A stretch of DNA of 64,000 nt from Macrolepiota albuminosa (Eukaryota > Basidiomycota > Agaricomycetes > Agaricales > Agaricaceae), in the NCBI GenBank assembly GCA_027475525.1, contig JAMWFC010000060.1:124001-188000 (forward strand), given 5' to 3'. Shown one piece after another: positions 31,701 to 43,626 of this stretch. The notes under the pieces were generated by a model. It saw only the letters and a program-made list of their open reading frames with translations. It was not told the origin of the DNA and ran no database searches. Position 1 is the first letter of the stretch. Each line of letters starts with the position of its first letter. The translations under genes were made by a program, and so were the position numbers.

Positions 31701-33146
31701 GGCCTGACTGAAGCTGATGTCGACGACGTACCATCCTTCCCCTCACCAACATTCGCACCACCACCTATCATTACCTCTACCACTAATGTTAATTGGCCAT
31801 CCATCTCCTCCGGCGAAAACTTCTTTGATCGTGCCCTTCGTGAAGGAAAACTCGAAGCTGGCGCTGAGCCAAGCTATGTTAACGGCGACGCTGGAGGTGG
31901 TGCGTCGTCAGCGTTGGATGATTGGGCGAGAGATGAAGAGCATGTGGAGGAGAATCCTGAGGAGGGTGGATGGGATCTCGAAGCTGGAGAGGACTTTGAG
32001 GTCAATGCGCTGGCTGCACACGACGAGGCTGCTGAGGACGAAGAGTTGGGTGCTGGTGCGGCTCCTGGAATTAGTGAGGTTGAGCTTTGGGTCCGTAATT
32101 CTCAGTTGGCGGCTGATCATGTTGCTGCTGGGTCGTTTGAGACTGCCATGCAGGTATGATCCATGTTCACCATTGCACTGGGTGGCTCATGTCTTATCAT
32201 GATTTAGCTTCTCAACCACCAGTTTGGTGTCGTCAACTTTGCTTTACTCAAGCCCACTTTTATTTCTATATACCGTTCTTCTCATACATACCTCTCACCC
32301 GTGGCTTCCTTGCCGCCTCTACAACTTCATGTCCGTCGTAACATCACGGAGTCATCTTCTAGCCGTGTGTTCCCTGTTGCTGCACGCTCCCTTCAGTCCG
32401 TGCGATCAGAGCTCGCAGAGGGGTACCGGCTTGTTTCTGGCAATAAGCTCTCGGAAGCACAAGCAACCTTCCGATCTGTCCTTCAAGTGCTTCTACTGGT
32501 TGTTCTCAGTTCCGACGACGAGGCTAAATTGGTGAGTCCTTATTTCATCGATCTCTATGCTTTCTAAACCACTTCTTATCTCAGTGGAGAGAAACTGTGA
32601 CCGCTGCGCGGGAATACCTTTTGGGTGTTTCAATCGAACTCGAGCGGAGACGTGTTGCTGAGGTTGAGCCTGACAACATTCGCCGTAACCTTGAGCTCGC
32701 TGCCTACTTTACCCAGTGCGAACTTCAACCTCCTCACATGCAGATTGCTCTTCGCAGTGCGATTGGAGTCTTCACTAAGGCGAATAATCATGCACATGCA
32801 GCACGATTTGCTAAACGGTTACTCGACCTTAAACCAGATCCAAAAATTGTTGCCCAGGTCAGCAGCGGTACTTACGTCAATGTCATTGTCTAACTCTTAA
32901 TAGGCTCGCCAACGGATCGCAGCAGGCGATCGAAATCCACGCAACTCTGTGGAGATATCATATGATGAGCTCAGTCCGTTTGAGATTTGTGGTGTGACAT
33001 ACACACCGATATATAAGGGCTCGCCTTCCGTGCACTGCCCGTACACGGACGCTTCGTTCTTGCCACAATTCAAGGGTAATCTTGATCCTCTGACTCTACT
33101 GACAGAGATTGGAGCGTCGGCAACAGGATTGCCAGCGTCGTGGTGA
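28798..33146 (+). CDS. COPA: Coatomer subunit alpha (alpha-COP)
   Basis: Fourteen exons join in frame: 28798-28846, 28903-29016, 29069-29149, 29204-29298, 29348-30343, 30402-30633, 30689-30827, 30881-31121, 31172-31327, 31380-31578, 31630-32153, 32208-32531, 32585-32857 and 32904-33146. They encode 1221 residues, the normal size for alpha-COP. The N-terminal WD40 propeller is clear ([62 protein letters not shown]). The second propeller, the alpha-solenoid and the C-terminal domain follow, the latter with conserved Cys residues ([15 protein letters not shown]). The protein is a COPI coat subunit that recognises KKxx cargo and drives Golgi-to-ER retrieval. An alternative start at ATG 28807 would shorten it by three residues. 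The intron after exon 7 has an atypical GTCTGA donor. Confidence 0.97.
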
Positions 33147-33350
33147 GGATAGCCATGCGCATGAAAATCGCTGTAAATTTCTAATAATAGGACGTGTTTT
33201 GTGGCTCAAAATGATACATATTTCTTCTGTTCTTTAACGACATTTGGAACTCGCGACGAAGACTATAGATACTCCACTAGATTCTGGTGTAAATGACTTC
33301 TACATTAATCCTTGAATATTCACCCTTAGTGCCTAAGGCCTAAGGTCCCA

Positions 33351-34843
33351 TTACAGTTTGTACTTCTCCAAGTCAAGTTCAGCTGGCAGTCTCGGCTTTC
33401 CGTCGATCGCCGCCAGCAAATTTCGCGCAGCTAAGGTCGCCATACCGAGCCTAGTCTGGAACGTCGCACTTCCAACGTGAGGCAAAACAATGCACCTAAC
33501 ATCAGGTAAGTATATACTCAGCTTATACCAGGCATTGTCTCTGACCTAGGCTCCTTAACCAAGGGATGATCGGCAGGAACATTTGGCTCGCCCTCAACAA
33601 CATCCAAACCCGCACCCCAAATCCATTTCTCTTTCAGGGCTTTCGCAAGAGCATCAGAATCGACAAGTGTTCCTCGACTAGTGTTTACGAGGACGCTTGA
33701 TCTTTTCATCTTCTTCAAGAACTCCTCGTTGACTAGATGATGCGTTGATGGTCCTCCAGGCGCCAGGACGAACAAGAAGTCACTTTCACGAGCAAGTTGG
33801 TCCATATCAACACGCCGAAGGGAATTTAGTCCGTGCCGTTTGGCTAGGTCACTGTCACGAGACGGTGTTGGTGCAGACGTCGGATTCGAGGTGTAAATGC
33901 AATCCGTGATGCCAAATGGTATCAATCTAGCAAGGGTTGCTTGGGAAATACGACCAAAACCCAGGAAACCAACAGTGCTTTTCGGTGATATGTCCGTCGT
34001 GCTCAATTGGGGACCGCATAAACCGAATGGTGCCCAACTCACCGATGGCCACTAAGAAATAACATACCCATGAGAAAGTGACCCCTAAGGGTATGATCAA
34101 GAAAAAGACCTTGTTCTCCTGTACTAACGAGACAACTTCTCCCGCATTTCTACTGGCCATGAGGGCAAGCATAACCGAGAGATCTGCGACTGAACTTGTA
34201 GGTTCATCATTTATTTCGAATGGAAAGAACTTTGAGGATCTCGTTTACCTGCCGCCGTTAGAACATCCGGTGTATATCCAAATCGAATCCCTCGTCGACC
34301 AATTTCAGGAAGATTTGCGTGCTCTAAAAGGTATGTGTTAAGAAGTCCAATATGACACCAGATGAAAGATTGACCATATCCAACCGACATCGTTGAAATA
34401 ACGCGCAAATTTGGTCCAGCTGCCAGCCAGGTAAATTCACACCTCGACTCTATTTCATTATGGACACACCAGCGTCTAGAAACTCCTTGTCTACCTTTTC
34501 GTAAAGCATTAGGTGAGCTTTAGCAACTTTAGGGAAACGTTAACCTTTTCGGTGAGCATCACAAGTACACCGGACGCTCCAGAGATATTTGTCAGTAACC
34601 AGTGGCGATCGACGACACGATCTTCCGGCCAAACTACTATCTTCATAACACTCAAATTCAGGTCATGGATTGATGTATGAATGGAGTCTCACATCTAGGT
34701 CGTGTCTGGCGTCGAGTAGAGGCATTACATCTGGGCCAAGATGCCTGGTCACCACGACCTTGGGCTTCGGGCTAAATTTACGGAAAATTCAGGGGAAAAA
34801 TACATCGGAAGTTTTCTTGCACAGATTACCTTATAGTGGTCAT
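33351..34843 (-). CDS. D-isomer-specific 2-hydroxyacid dehydrogenase (glyoxylate/hydroxypyruvate reductase-like)
   Basis: Nine exons join in frame: 34843-34830, 34771-34693, 34640-34545, 34494-34470, 34419-34375, 34323-34249, 34183-34110, 34051-33546 and 33495-33351, giving 352 residues. The Rossmann motif is [16 protein letters not shown]. The conserved catalytic Arg lies in [10 protein letters not shown], the Glu in VVEGEPNVP and the His in LPHVGSAT. The substrate is probably glyoxylate or hydroxypyruvate, reduced with NAD(P)H; this is inferred from family resemblance (cf. human GRHPR). A TATA-like box lies about 150 bp upstream on the minus strand (34,991-35,000). It converges on alpha-COP with about 200 bp between stops. 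Confidence 0.88.
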
Positions 34844-36105
34844 GTCGGACTCAAGCACAAGATTGAAGGATACAATCTGATACAATCGACCCCAACAGCA
34901 CGCGGGTTCAACGTGTTGCGGGCCGGTACGGGCCGATGTCTGAATTGCAAATTTCGCCTGTTTTGGACATTGACACTTTCCCTCCGCTCTTTTATATTTT
35001 TCTTGGCATAATCTACTTCAACTTCTGAGAGGGTCAATATCTGTCTGACACCCATACTAAATCTACTTCCCACTCTCAATCTCTGAGACTCAATCAGTTA
35101 TGTGAAGCGTCTGATAAGCCGAGCGACGTGTCTAACAGATGCCTGTTACAATGATCACAACCAACCCCAGCAAAGACGCAAATCCTGCCAGCTCGAGACG
35201 ACTTACCGCACCTTTCACGGCCAAGGAGCTGTTTAAAATTGTTTATCCGACAAGCAACCCTCCGCGGGCGGAGGCGGATTGACCAGGATTGGTTGGATTC
35301 TTTGACTTACGAGGATAAGTATGTACATGTATTTATAGCGCTATATACGGGAAGTTAAGCGTTAGTATAAGGTAGACAAGGAAGGATTGACATGTGCACG
35401 GTAACCTGGTCCACAGTGTTTACTCCATACGGAAAGTGAAAGAGTCAAACAACGGTGGTCACAGTGGTGGAGAAGGCACTCGTGAAATTAGAGGCATAGC
35501 GGCAATGAGGGAGACTGCAGTAATTGGCCATTACTTGTTATCAAGATGCTTTCTTATCATATCATATCGGACTGATTTCCCTGGATGGGTATTCTTCACG
35601 CTTTCCATCTTAGGTCCAAACCACATTCTAGATGTGTGTCCGTTGCAAATATGCTCTAATCTACATTATTGAATCATATGTGGCTTTATCTTGTTCCTCA
35701 CAGATGAACAGCCTGTACGGTGCTATCATACAGGTCTTTTGTGGAAAGCAGTAACTATGTAAGCCTTGCACCGTACTGACCTTCATAGTTGACAAATCTC
35801 TTGTGTTTTGGATTTTGGTAGAAGATGAAAGCTACTACACGACGACAAGATCGCATTGTGGGTGCTCATCGCGTCACATTCTAGATTCATCAATACATCA
35901 AGAGTTCTTTGCGAGATTACTCGGAGGGGCAAACCTTATACAAGGTGCTGTCACGAGATGGACAATGGCATCGCCATCTCTGTAGGTCCTTTCATGTGGT
36001 GTGAGACCTCGACTTGTGCGCATGGCGAAAAGGGTCCATTGTAATTTGTTTTTGAAAGCTGTGTCTGTTCCATCTTTACCTCCCTCCGTTTCCTTTGGTA
36101 GCAAT
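34844..36105. other. Intergenic, no gene recognised
   Basis: Short open frames at 34,840-35,080 and 35,394-35,672 show no motif or exon structure. The left end must contain the promoter of the dehydrogenase and the right end that of the DUF6535 gene. Confidence 0.5.
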
Positions 36106-38670
36106 ATGACGACTTCAGGCCCTAGCAAAGGTGATTCGATGACCATTTCTCTAATGCGTTATCTGACGCGTCGTGTTGCAGAAACAGATGATCATTATGG
36201 TCCCGAAGTCTTTGGCAACACAGCCAAAATCTGGACTGCGTATAACATAGAGGCAACAAAGGAAGATCAAGCATTGTCCCGAAATATCCGAGAGGATATG
36301 AACACTATCTTGGTTTTCGTGAGTTGCACTCAGTCAAAATCTGCCTTCATGTTGCATCCAATCATACCTATCAATCTAATCCTATAGGCAGGCCTTTTCT
36401 CAGCCACCATGACTGCTTTTGTTATCGAGAGTTACAAAAACCTCAAACCTGATCCGATGGACGAACAACGCTCTATCTTGGCTAAGATGTCCGCAGAGCA
36501 GACTGCGATGATCCAACAACAAGCTATGATGGTCCAAGTACTGGCTCATATCTCTCGACAACTCGCGAACGAAACCAACGTACCTCTTTCCCTCGATACA
36601 ACCATGCCCATGCTTCACTTTGAATCCATGATTAATGGGACCCAGAATCCTTCTGCATCACCGTTCACACCGACCTATGCAGATTTCACGTGTAACCTTC
36701 TTTGGTTCCTTAGTCTTCTCTCCTGCCTCGGATGTGCCCTCGCCGCATGCCTTGCCTTACAGTGGGCTCGGCACTTCATTCAGACAACTGAAAGCTACAC
36801 CCTTCCTGCCGATCGCGGACGTATCCGTACATACCTCCTTCGCGGCCTCCGTCGATTCAACTTGAGGATCGTGGTCGATTCTATACCCATGCTTTTGCAT
36901 ACATCTCTGTTTCTGTTCTTTGGTGGACTCTTTCTCTTCCTTTTCCCGGTAAACGGCTTAATCGCAGGCTACTCTCTCATTGTTTTCACTGTGTTAAGCG
37001 CCTGTTATTTGGTATTTACTTTCCTTCCGCTCTTCTACAGTGACTGTCCATACAATACCCCGATATCCAATTGGTGTTGGCATGGCATCAATTATCTTCG
37101 TAAAACAGGCTACCTACGATATTTTGGGACCATCGAGCGCCTTGTTATCCCTACTGATGGCACCTTTGCGGAGGTCGCCCACTTGTCTGCCATCCAGAAG
37201 TCCGCCCAACGTGACGAGCGAGATGGTTGGGCAATGCAGGCAGCTGTCAACATTCTAGACAACAATGGGGAGCTCCTCGGTTTCGTGAGGGACCACTGTA
37301 CATCGCAGAACACGGTGCAGAAGAGTCACCTTGCGTCGTTAATGCACAGCACCGACTTGCCTTCACGTTTCACCAGGATATTTGGCGACTTTCGGTCGAT
37401 GATGCTGGAAGATCGGGCAGAACATATAATGTCATGTCTCTATGTCGCAGAAAAGATTCGTCAGAATCAGAGATATTACGCTAGGCAGCCAGAGGATGGT
37501 GTTCTACCGAGGGGCCACTTCGACGGAGAGGAGCACATGGCTATCGCTTTTGCGGCCCTTCTCGATTTCATTTCCAGATCTCCTGATCTTAGATTGCCCG
37601 ACAAAGTGGATACGAGAGCGGTAAAGCGTCGTTTGGGCCAATATGCCTTCGGCAACTTGTGGCGTGCACTCTCTCGCATGTTTGAGAATGCTCGAACGCT
37701 TCACGAAGGCGTAATCAAGTTACGTCTACTTCCGGCCCCAGAGGCACAGACAGCTGATGCTCAAACCACGAACGAACTACTGGTTCTCATCAAAGTACAA
37801 AAGAAGGAGCTGAAAGAAGCCCTTGAGGTGCTTGAATCTACTCAATTGGAGCCGATGGCGGAGATATATCCATTCCTTGACCAGATGGCCGATATTTGGA
37901 GGACGTTCTCGAGCCTTGTAGACCGTACCCGTGTACACTTGGAATGTAATCCTGTCTTTCAAACTCCCGCTCGTGATAGTGCCATCGAAGACACGATCTC
38001 GGGCTACGAAGATCTCCTGCGTCACATCCATTACGTCCAACTTCTTGCGCTATTCCACTCGGCCTCACAGTGCTTCACCGGGGAGCTGGTGAAAGAGCCA
38101 CAGTGGATTAAATGCCACGATGTTGTAGTGGAGAATGCAAAGGAACTGTCTAAGCTTGACCTCATGGGCAAGGCTATGTCCCAGACGAAATTAGCCAATC
38201 ACCTGCAGTTATACTTATGTCACCGTCTTAGATGGCCACATCGAGGATGCAGGTTTGCATTTGAGAGGGAGAATAGTCCAAAGTCCAAAGACCAGAAGCC
38301 TCCCTCATATGCTGAATTACACCTCGAGAACCCATCGAACCTCTTACTTTCCGGCATAACGAACAGATCAAAGATTAAATTCATCATAGATGGATTGAAG
38401 GACAAACTCAAGAATGATGAGAAGGAGTCGGATCCCAATGACCCAGGATCGAAGGAGCGTATGAAGTTGTTAATGCGAGCGACAGGGACCGAATACCTGG
38501 CAGAGAAGTGTCAGAAACTTGCACGTGGCAGAGTCATTCGAATAGCTGAAATTCTCGACGAAGCGGATAAAAGAAGTAATGATGCAACGACCACACCTGT
38601 CTCCTTCGAAGGTGACCCTGATTGGACGGAATATAGGGAGAATTACAGTAAATACATTTTCCGAGAGTGA
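36106..38670 (+). CDS. DUF6535 membrane protein
   Basis: Exons 36106-36130, 36182-36318 and 36388-38670 join in frame to give 814 residues. The N-terminal part matches the Agaricomycete DUF6535 layout: a short polar lead, the segment ending in ILVFAGLFSATMTAFVIESY, then paired hydrophobic segments (FLSLLSCLGCALAACLALQWARHF; TSLFLFFGGLFLFLFPVNGL; YSLIVFTVLSACYLVF), so about four membrane spans between residues 60 and 260. The long C-terminal part is soluble, helical and charged. The function of the family is not known to me. These genes are usually members of lineage-expanded families. Confidence 0.8.
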
Positions 38671-38987
38671 TTCACCTAAGGTCGCAGAACCTTGTATTCT
38701 AATTTGACCTCGATTACCCACCCAACCGTAGCGTAGCGTAGAGTATACACAGCCTTCGTCTCACAATATACTCCTCGACTGCGCACATCTCTATCAACCA
38801 TAGTCCGAAGCTTCAAATTCGGATCTTCATTCACATCCTGTAAAATCTGGAGATCTCTGTAGATATATTATATATGTTTTATCCGGATGATGCAAGGTAT
38901 AGTAAAAAGAAGAACCAGTGAAAGAATGTAGAGTAGATGTACAAATAGAAACTTCAGATAAATCGTCCAGCATTAGATCTGGTGATC
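38671..38987. other. Intergenic
   Basis: No gene is seen. The stretch carries the 3' ends of two convergent genes. Confidence 0.5.
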
Positions 38988-39965
38988 AATGAATCGGAAC
39001 CGTTCGTTCAGCATCCTGTATGCCTTGGACGATGTTCTTGATGGAAGGCATACCCGCTAGCTGACTGATCTCGGGTGTATTGCCTTTGTTCGTCTGGAAA
39101 GGCTTGGTAGATATTGGAGTCGGGAATCCAGGACTGCCATAGTGATTCTTTGCAGCAGACAATTTCAAACTGAATGGATGGGCTTCTGTGTTGCAGATGT
39201 CTGAAGAGAGGTTGGAAAGCAACTGACGCCTAGCGAATGGATAACTTACATTCATCAAGACTGATGTGACGAGGATCGTCGAAGGTCAGGTATCTGTTCG
39301 TTTTGAATGCCGCATTAGGAAAATTTCATACTGAATGGAGATAAAATGCTAACAGATACTTCAGCACCTCGGCGAACCAAAAGTGCATTGGATAGTCGTG
39401 CCGAGGGATTTAAGGGTCGTAGCAGCTTCGTGTGACGACGCGTCTACTTATTGCACACAATGTGAGAAGATCTTGTAACGTTGCTATGGCCTGATCAAGT
39501 TATTAGTCACTAGACTCAGGGGAACAAGTTCAAGGTTTCCTACCTTCTCGTCCTTGACAAACCGCTCAGCCGTCCATATGCCAACAACTCGTTTGTCCTT
39601 CTTTCCGGGGCAAAGATGTGCACAAGCTCCCGCAAAATCCAAACAATCGTCTTCACGATACCGGGACGCTACCCTTGAACATGTCTTACATAAGAAGCGC
39701 GCAGTCACTCTGTCCACCGGGTGTAGGACTTTAGGATTCGCTTCCCCATTCAAAGTTGTCCAGTCCGAGTAACCTAGTACAATGGCAGATCCTTTCTTGC
39801 CTTCTCTCTCCACTGATTCAGCTCTGTGTGTAGGCGCTCGACTACCCAAACCTCTTTGAGCAGCGTTGTCGATACGTCATGGGGCGGATTTATTTTGAGG
39901 AAATTCAATCCTTTCAGGCGACGTGCCCTCCAATAATTGGACGATAGAAAGACGTCGAAAGACAT
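38988..39965 (-). CDS. Hypothetical multi-exon protein, structure only partly resolved
   Basis: Several exon pieces look real. One reads LGYSDWTTLNGEANP through FLCKTCSRV and LDFAGACAHLCPGKK (39,850-39,550), with paired cysteines. Another reads HDYPMHFWFAEVLK, spliced to YLTFDDPRHISLDEY (39,410-39,250), and the last exon is 39,205-38,988 (CNTEAHPFSLKLS onward). The GT/AG introns near 39,360-39,300 and 39,248-39,206 keep frame. The cysteine segment resembles regions in Agaricomycete F-box-like proteins, but no F-box is visible. The first exon (start at 39965?) could not be joined with certainty. A frame break near 39,415 may indicate a further intron or decay. Confidence 0.4.
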
Positions 39966-40416
39966 CGAGTGAGGGAAGCACTATGTGGGACTGTTGAGAT
40001 CGCAACCTTTGACGCATATGCAGCTTCACGTGCCTGAACAAATGTAAGTATCATAATCTGAAGACAAAATCCATCAGACAAACTTCAGGGAAGACAACTT
40101 GCTGTGTTACACGCTCTATTCTACTATTCTTTAACCTCTGCATGGACCCATACGAAGTTGAAGTAATTAACTCCCAATCCAGCCATTCTTTGAAGCGAGT
40201 TGCTTGGAACTGTCGGAAAGAAGCCTTTGTTTCAGTACGAAAGAAGAAATTATCTGTATTCTAAGCATCTCTCGAACGAATTGTCGATTCCATGCCAATA
40301 TCAACTGAAATTATCCTAAGCTAATAAGGGACCATAAACGAGCTCTGAGGTCTCCATATTGTTGTCGTTCGGCTGATTACACTCATGACCGCTTTCTTGA
40401 AAATGTAAAGACGACA
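39966..40416. other. Intergenic
   Basis: No gene, RNA or repeat is recognised between the hypothetical gene and SEC20. Confidence 0.5.
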
Positions 40417-41637
40417 CTACAGCTCATCAGTTATGTGCTGAGGCGCATCCAAACTATGTTCAGTAATGGTAGAGGGTACAGTCACAAACGATGTCTCTAT
40501 TGATATTGACGGCTCAGGTTTGTCAACACCAGAAATTTCCGTCAATGACGTAGGTATTGAAGATGCGGCCATTGTTGTAGAGATAGAAAACACAGAAGAT
40601 ACGAGAGAAGTCGTGAATGCGGATACAGACGGTGCGTATTGTTTCTCCGTGGTTAAAAGGGCTGCGTCTCCGCTGTAGTCCGGTAGGAAACGCGTCCACC
40701 AAAAAGCCAGGCGAAGGCCACGATCCACGATGCGCTGTTTAATAATGAACAGAACGACAAGGAGAAAGAAGACAAATGCTGAGAGTATCAAGACGCGATC
40801 GATCCAATCAGACTTCTCCAGTGCTGTTATGAGTTGTCTCGACGTCCCCATGAGATTCGTTAGCATATCGTGTGTTGAAGATGTAGCATGTAGGGATGCA
40901 GTCGATGCATCTGCAAGACACATATCGTTAGTTCCAATAGGTGTAAAGTAGTGGAGCGACCCTACCAAGCATTTGTGTTGAAAGAACAGAGCGTTCCAGC
41001 TCGCTCTGCATCAGGCCTCTTGTCCGCCGTAAAGCCTCAGTGACATTATCGTTTGCTTTCATGAGGGCGTCCTCGCTGCATATGTGTCTCAGATGGTATT
41101 TATTCCGGGAGGAATGAGGTAACTGACGTGACTTTCTCATTCAAGTTTGCCTTCTCAGTGACTACCGAAGAACCTAACAATTCAGCTCTGTGAGATGTTT
41201 TCTGTGAATCGATTGTTCTTTTCGATGCGAGTAGGGCCACTCGCGAATTTCGTCGCAATCTAATGCAAAATTGGTTACGACACCTCACAACCAGTGAAAT
41301 CACACGTACTGCACAAGATCGCTTTGAAACTCGTCCACTATTCGACTCAACTCGGTCCTATTCTTCTCTCCTCGTTGGTCACCAACAAATAGTTCCAAAG
41401 CCTGTATTCGCATTGAGCTACATACGTCACCTCCAAAGCGGAACATACCTCCACTTGCCTAGTGAAGGATTGAATGTCTTCTCTCAGTTCTGCAGCTAGA
41501 TCCTGCTGTAAGGACAAAGGCCCTTGACATGACTGTAAACGAGGAATTTGAAAATCGACAAGGTCCTTCTGGCGTCGCTTCGCCGCTGAAATAAGTTCTG
41601 AAGTCTCTTCAGTAAATGAAACAGGACTTGGTGCCAT
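40417..41637 (-). CDS. SEC20: Sec20-type Golgi-to-ER SNARE
   Basis: Five exons join in frame: 41637-41449, 41401-41310, 41259-41128, 41075-40966 and 40910-40417, giving 338 residues. An N-terminal helical region is followed by the Sec20 domain (LMQSELERSVLSTQML, LHATSSTHDMLTNLMGTSRQLI, LEKSDWIDR). One membrane anchor (VLILSAFVFFLLVVLFII, about residues 215-234) and the conserved FWWTRFLP motif come next, then a lumenal tail of roughly 90 residues. The tail ends in TDEL, a possible ER-retrieval signal of the HDEL/KDEL type. The protein acts at the ER in fusion of COPI vesicles (ER Q-SNARE complex with Ufe1 and Use1). It is divergent from the decarboxylase gene at 41940, with a perfect 25-bp inverted repeat in the shared promoter. 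Confidence 0.92.
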
Positions 41638-41801
41638 GGAATAGACAGAGATTTTGAGCGCGGAAAGATAACAGAACACTGGAAAGGTGTACGACAAATG
41701 CCAGGCGATCTACACCAGGAAAAAAAAGTTGAAGTTTCTCAATGATTTCGTGGTTTATTGACGCGAAAGAAGCTGTAGGGATCCCGTGACATCCTCTCCT
41801 C

Positions 41802-41867
41802 TATGGAAAGCAAGACTGGCCAGCTTTGTTTTCGGCAATATCAAGCTGGCCAGTCTTGCTTTCCATA
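41802..41867. repeat. Perfect 25-bp inverted repeat with 16-nt loop
   Basis: The left arm 41802-41826 is the exact reverse complement of the right arm 41843-41867; each arm contains GCAAGACTGGCCAGC or its complement. It lies in the 302-bp space between the divergent start codons of SEC20 and the decarboxylase. There is no poly-T tail or other sign of a Pol III gene. Confidence 0.95.
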
Positions 41868-41939
41868 CTTACCGGCTAATTAAACTTTGCGCCGTGGTTG
41901 CTTAGTAATGTCTGTCATACTGGATACCATCCCTGACAA

Positions 41940-42747
41940 ATGTCTTTCATTGCTAAAGACAATCGCGAGCCAGGCTTTGTACATGTTCTCCTCATAACGA
42001 CTGGGAGTGTCGCTTCAATAAAGGCGCCATTGATCGTCAAGGCACTTCTAGCGGTCCGTAACATGCATGGCTCTCTCAAACACATCTTAATTTGGCGTTC
42101 TCTCAGTATCGAAATGTTAAAGTCGAAGTGGTTGCAACGAAGCCTTCGCTGGCCTTCTATAGTAAAACTGAAATTAGTGGTGCAGGATCGAGGGTATGGA
42201 CGGATGAAGATGAATGGACAGTATGAATATATACCTGTCAACAGCACCTGGGATGACGAAGTATGTGTAGGAAGATTTCAACGTAGGTGATCCCATCCTC
42301 CATATTGAGCTCCGCCGGTGGGCGGACATCGTGCTGGTTGCCCCATGCTCTGCAAATACGTTGTCGAAGATTGCCCATGGGATATGTGATAATCTTGCGG
42401 TACGCCATTCCACCTAGCCGATCCTTTTCAATCTTACATAACTTAGACTTCGCTTATGCGTGCGCTCTCTCCTACAACACCGACATATATATTTCCCGCC
42501 ATGAATACCCTCATGTACGACCACCCACTTACCGCTGAACATCTTCGCATCATCCGTGACGTTGTTCGCTACAACGTCATTGGACCCATTGGCAAGACAT
42601 TAGCTTGTGGTGATGCAGGTACGTGGTTCCTTTCCCCGCGAGTATGACTGAAATCCATACTTCGAAGGTATTGGGGCGATGACGGAGTGGCGCGATATTG
42701 TCAAAATAGTTGTCGATCACTTTGGCCTCGTTCAGAAGATCGAATAA
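41940..42747 (+). CDS. Phosphopantothenoylcysteine decarboxylase (HAL3/SIS2-like flavoprotein)
   Basis: Five exons join in frame: 41940-42053, 42107-42220, 42271-42399, 42447-42618 and 42668-42747, giving 202 residues. The flavoprotein fold begins VHVLLITTGSVASIKAP. The catalytic-His segment is PILHIELRRWADIV, followed by APCSANTLSKIAHG, the substrate-clamp PAMNTLMYDHPLT and the CGDAGIGAM motif with the active-site Cys. The enzyme makes 4'-phosphopantetheine in coenzyme A synthesis. It has no acidic C-terminal extension like yeast Hal3, so it looks like a plain decarboxylase. Confidence 0.93.
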
Positions 42748-42919
42748 TAGGTTTCGAGTGCTTTCTACGGGTCTGTGACTAATAGGATAAATAGATGATG
42801 TAGTGTATAGGTTATGGGAGTAGTAGATAATTAATCAATCCATACACACTGTCTTAAGCTGGGCTTTGAGCGCGTCTCAGACGCTTCTCAAGTGGCGCGT
42901 GATCGGCGATGAGATAACC

Positions 42920-43530
42920 CCGGGCACTTCGTACACTTTTACCTGGGAACCTTGTTGTGGTTTCTCCCCGGCATCGCGTACATTCATTTGCGGAACGTTG
43001 GAAACATTGATTTGTGGTACGTCCTGGACGTTGATCTGCGGGAGTCGAATTAGTGTTTCTGGGTCCGGAGGCGGCCGTGAGCCTACGCACAGCTCAAACT
43101 CGGGTTCGGGCTCGGGTCCGCAAACTGTTACGCGCACGGAAGGTTTGAGGTGTCGTGGGTGTGGTGAGGGCATCGTAGGGCGTATTGTGAATGCGATGGC
43201 GCTGGCATCCCGGATGCTTCCGCTGTACGGTGTGTAGTGAGTTGCTGGAGCATGTCAGTTCATACGAGTGGGAAGGAAAGGCGTATTGTCATTTGGACTA
43301 CCATGAGGTACGCTCCCATCCTCGTGATAATATGGTTTCACTGAGTATGGTTGTTTTCTTCTGTTAGAATTTCGCTCCAAAGTGGTTACTCCTGTAAAAC
43401 TCCTATTTATGAGGAACGATTCATCAGCCTGGATGATCCTGCACTTGGGAAGCGCGCTTATCACGAGCAGCACTTCTTCTGCGCCGAATGTGGAGATCCT
43501 TTCCTCGCGCCTTCAATTGATCATCCGACA
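42920..43530 (+). pseudogene. Rearranged fragment copied from the LIM gene
   Basis: Bases 43047-43530 match 47378-47865 of the LIM gene (LIM1, its intron and half of LIM2). They carry a 5-bp deletion in LIM1 (near 43,195), a one-base insertion (near 43,384) and scattered substitutions. Just before, 42920-43043 is an exact reverse complement of 47255-47378. The deletion shifts frame, so the fragment cannot encode a working LIM domain. It lies about 100 bp beyond the 3' end of the MOB1-like gene. Confidence 0.9.
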
Positions 43531-43626
43531 GTCGATACTTCATCATTCACTGAGTATATGCTACACGGTAAGGAGATGTGAGCGATGCACATGTCAAGGT
43601 TCAGAGACAACGCTACAATCCGAAAT

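Noticed and set aside
42854..43173. Minus-strand frame encoding VPQINVQ-like repeats
   Set aside because: It reads the inverted 124-bp copy of the LIM gene; it is not an independent gene.
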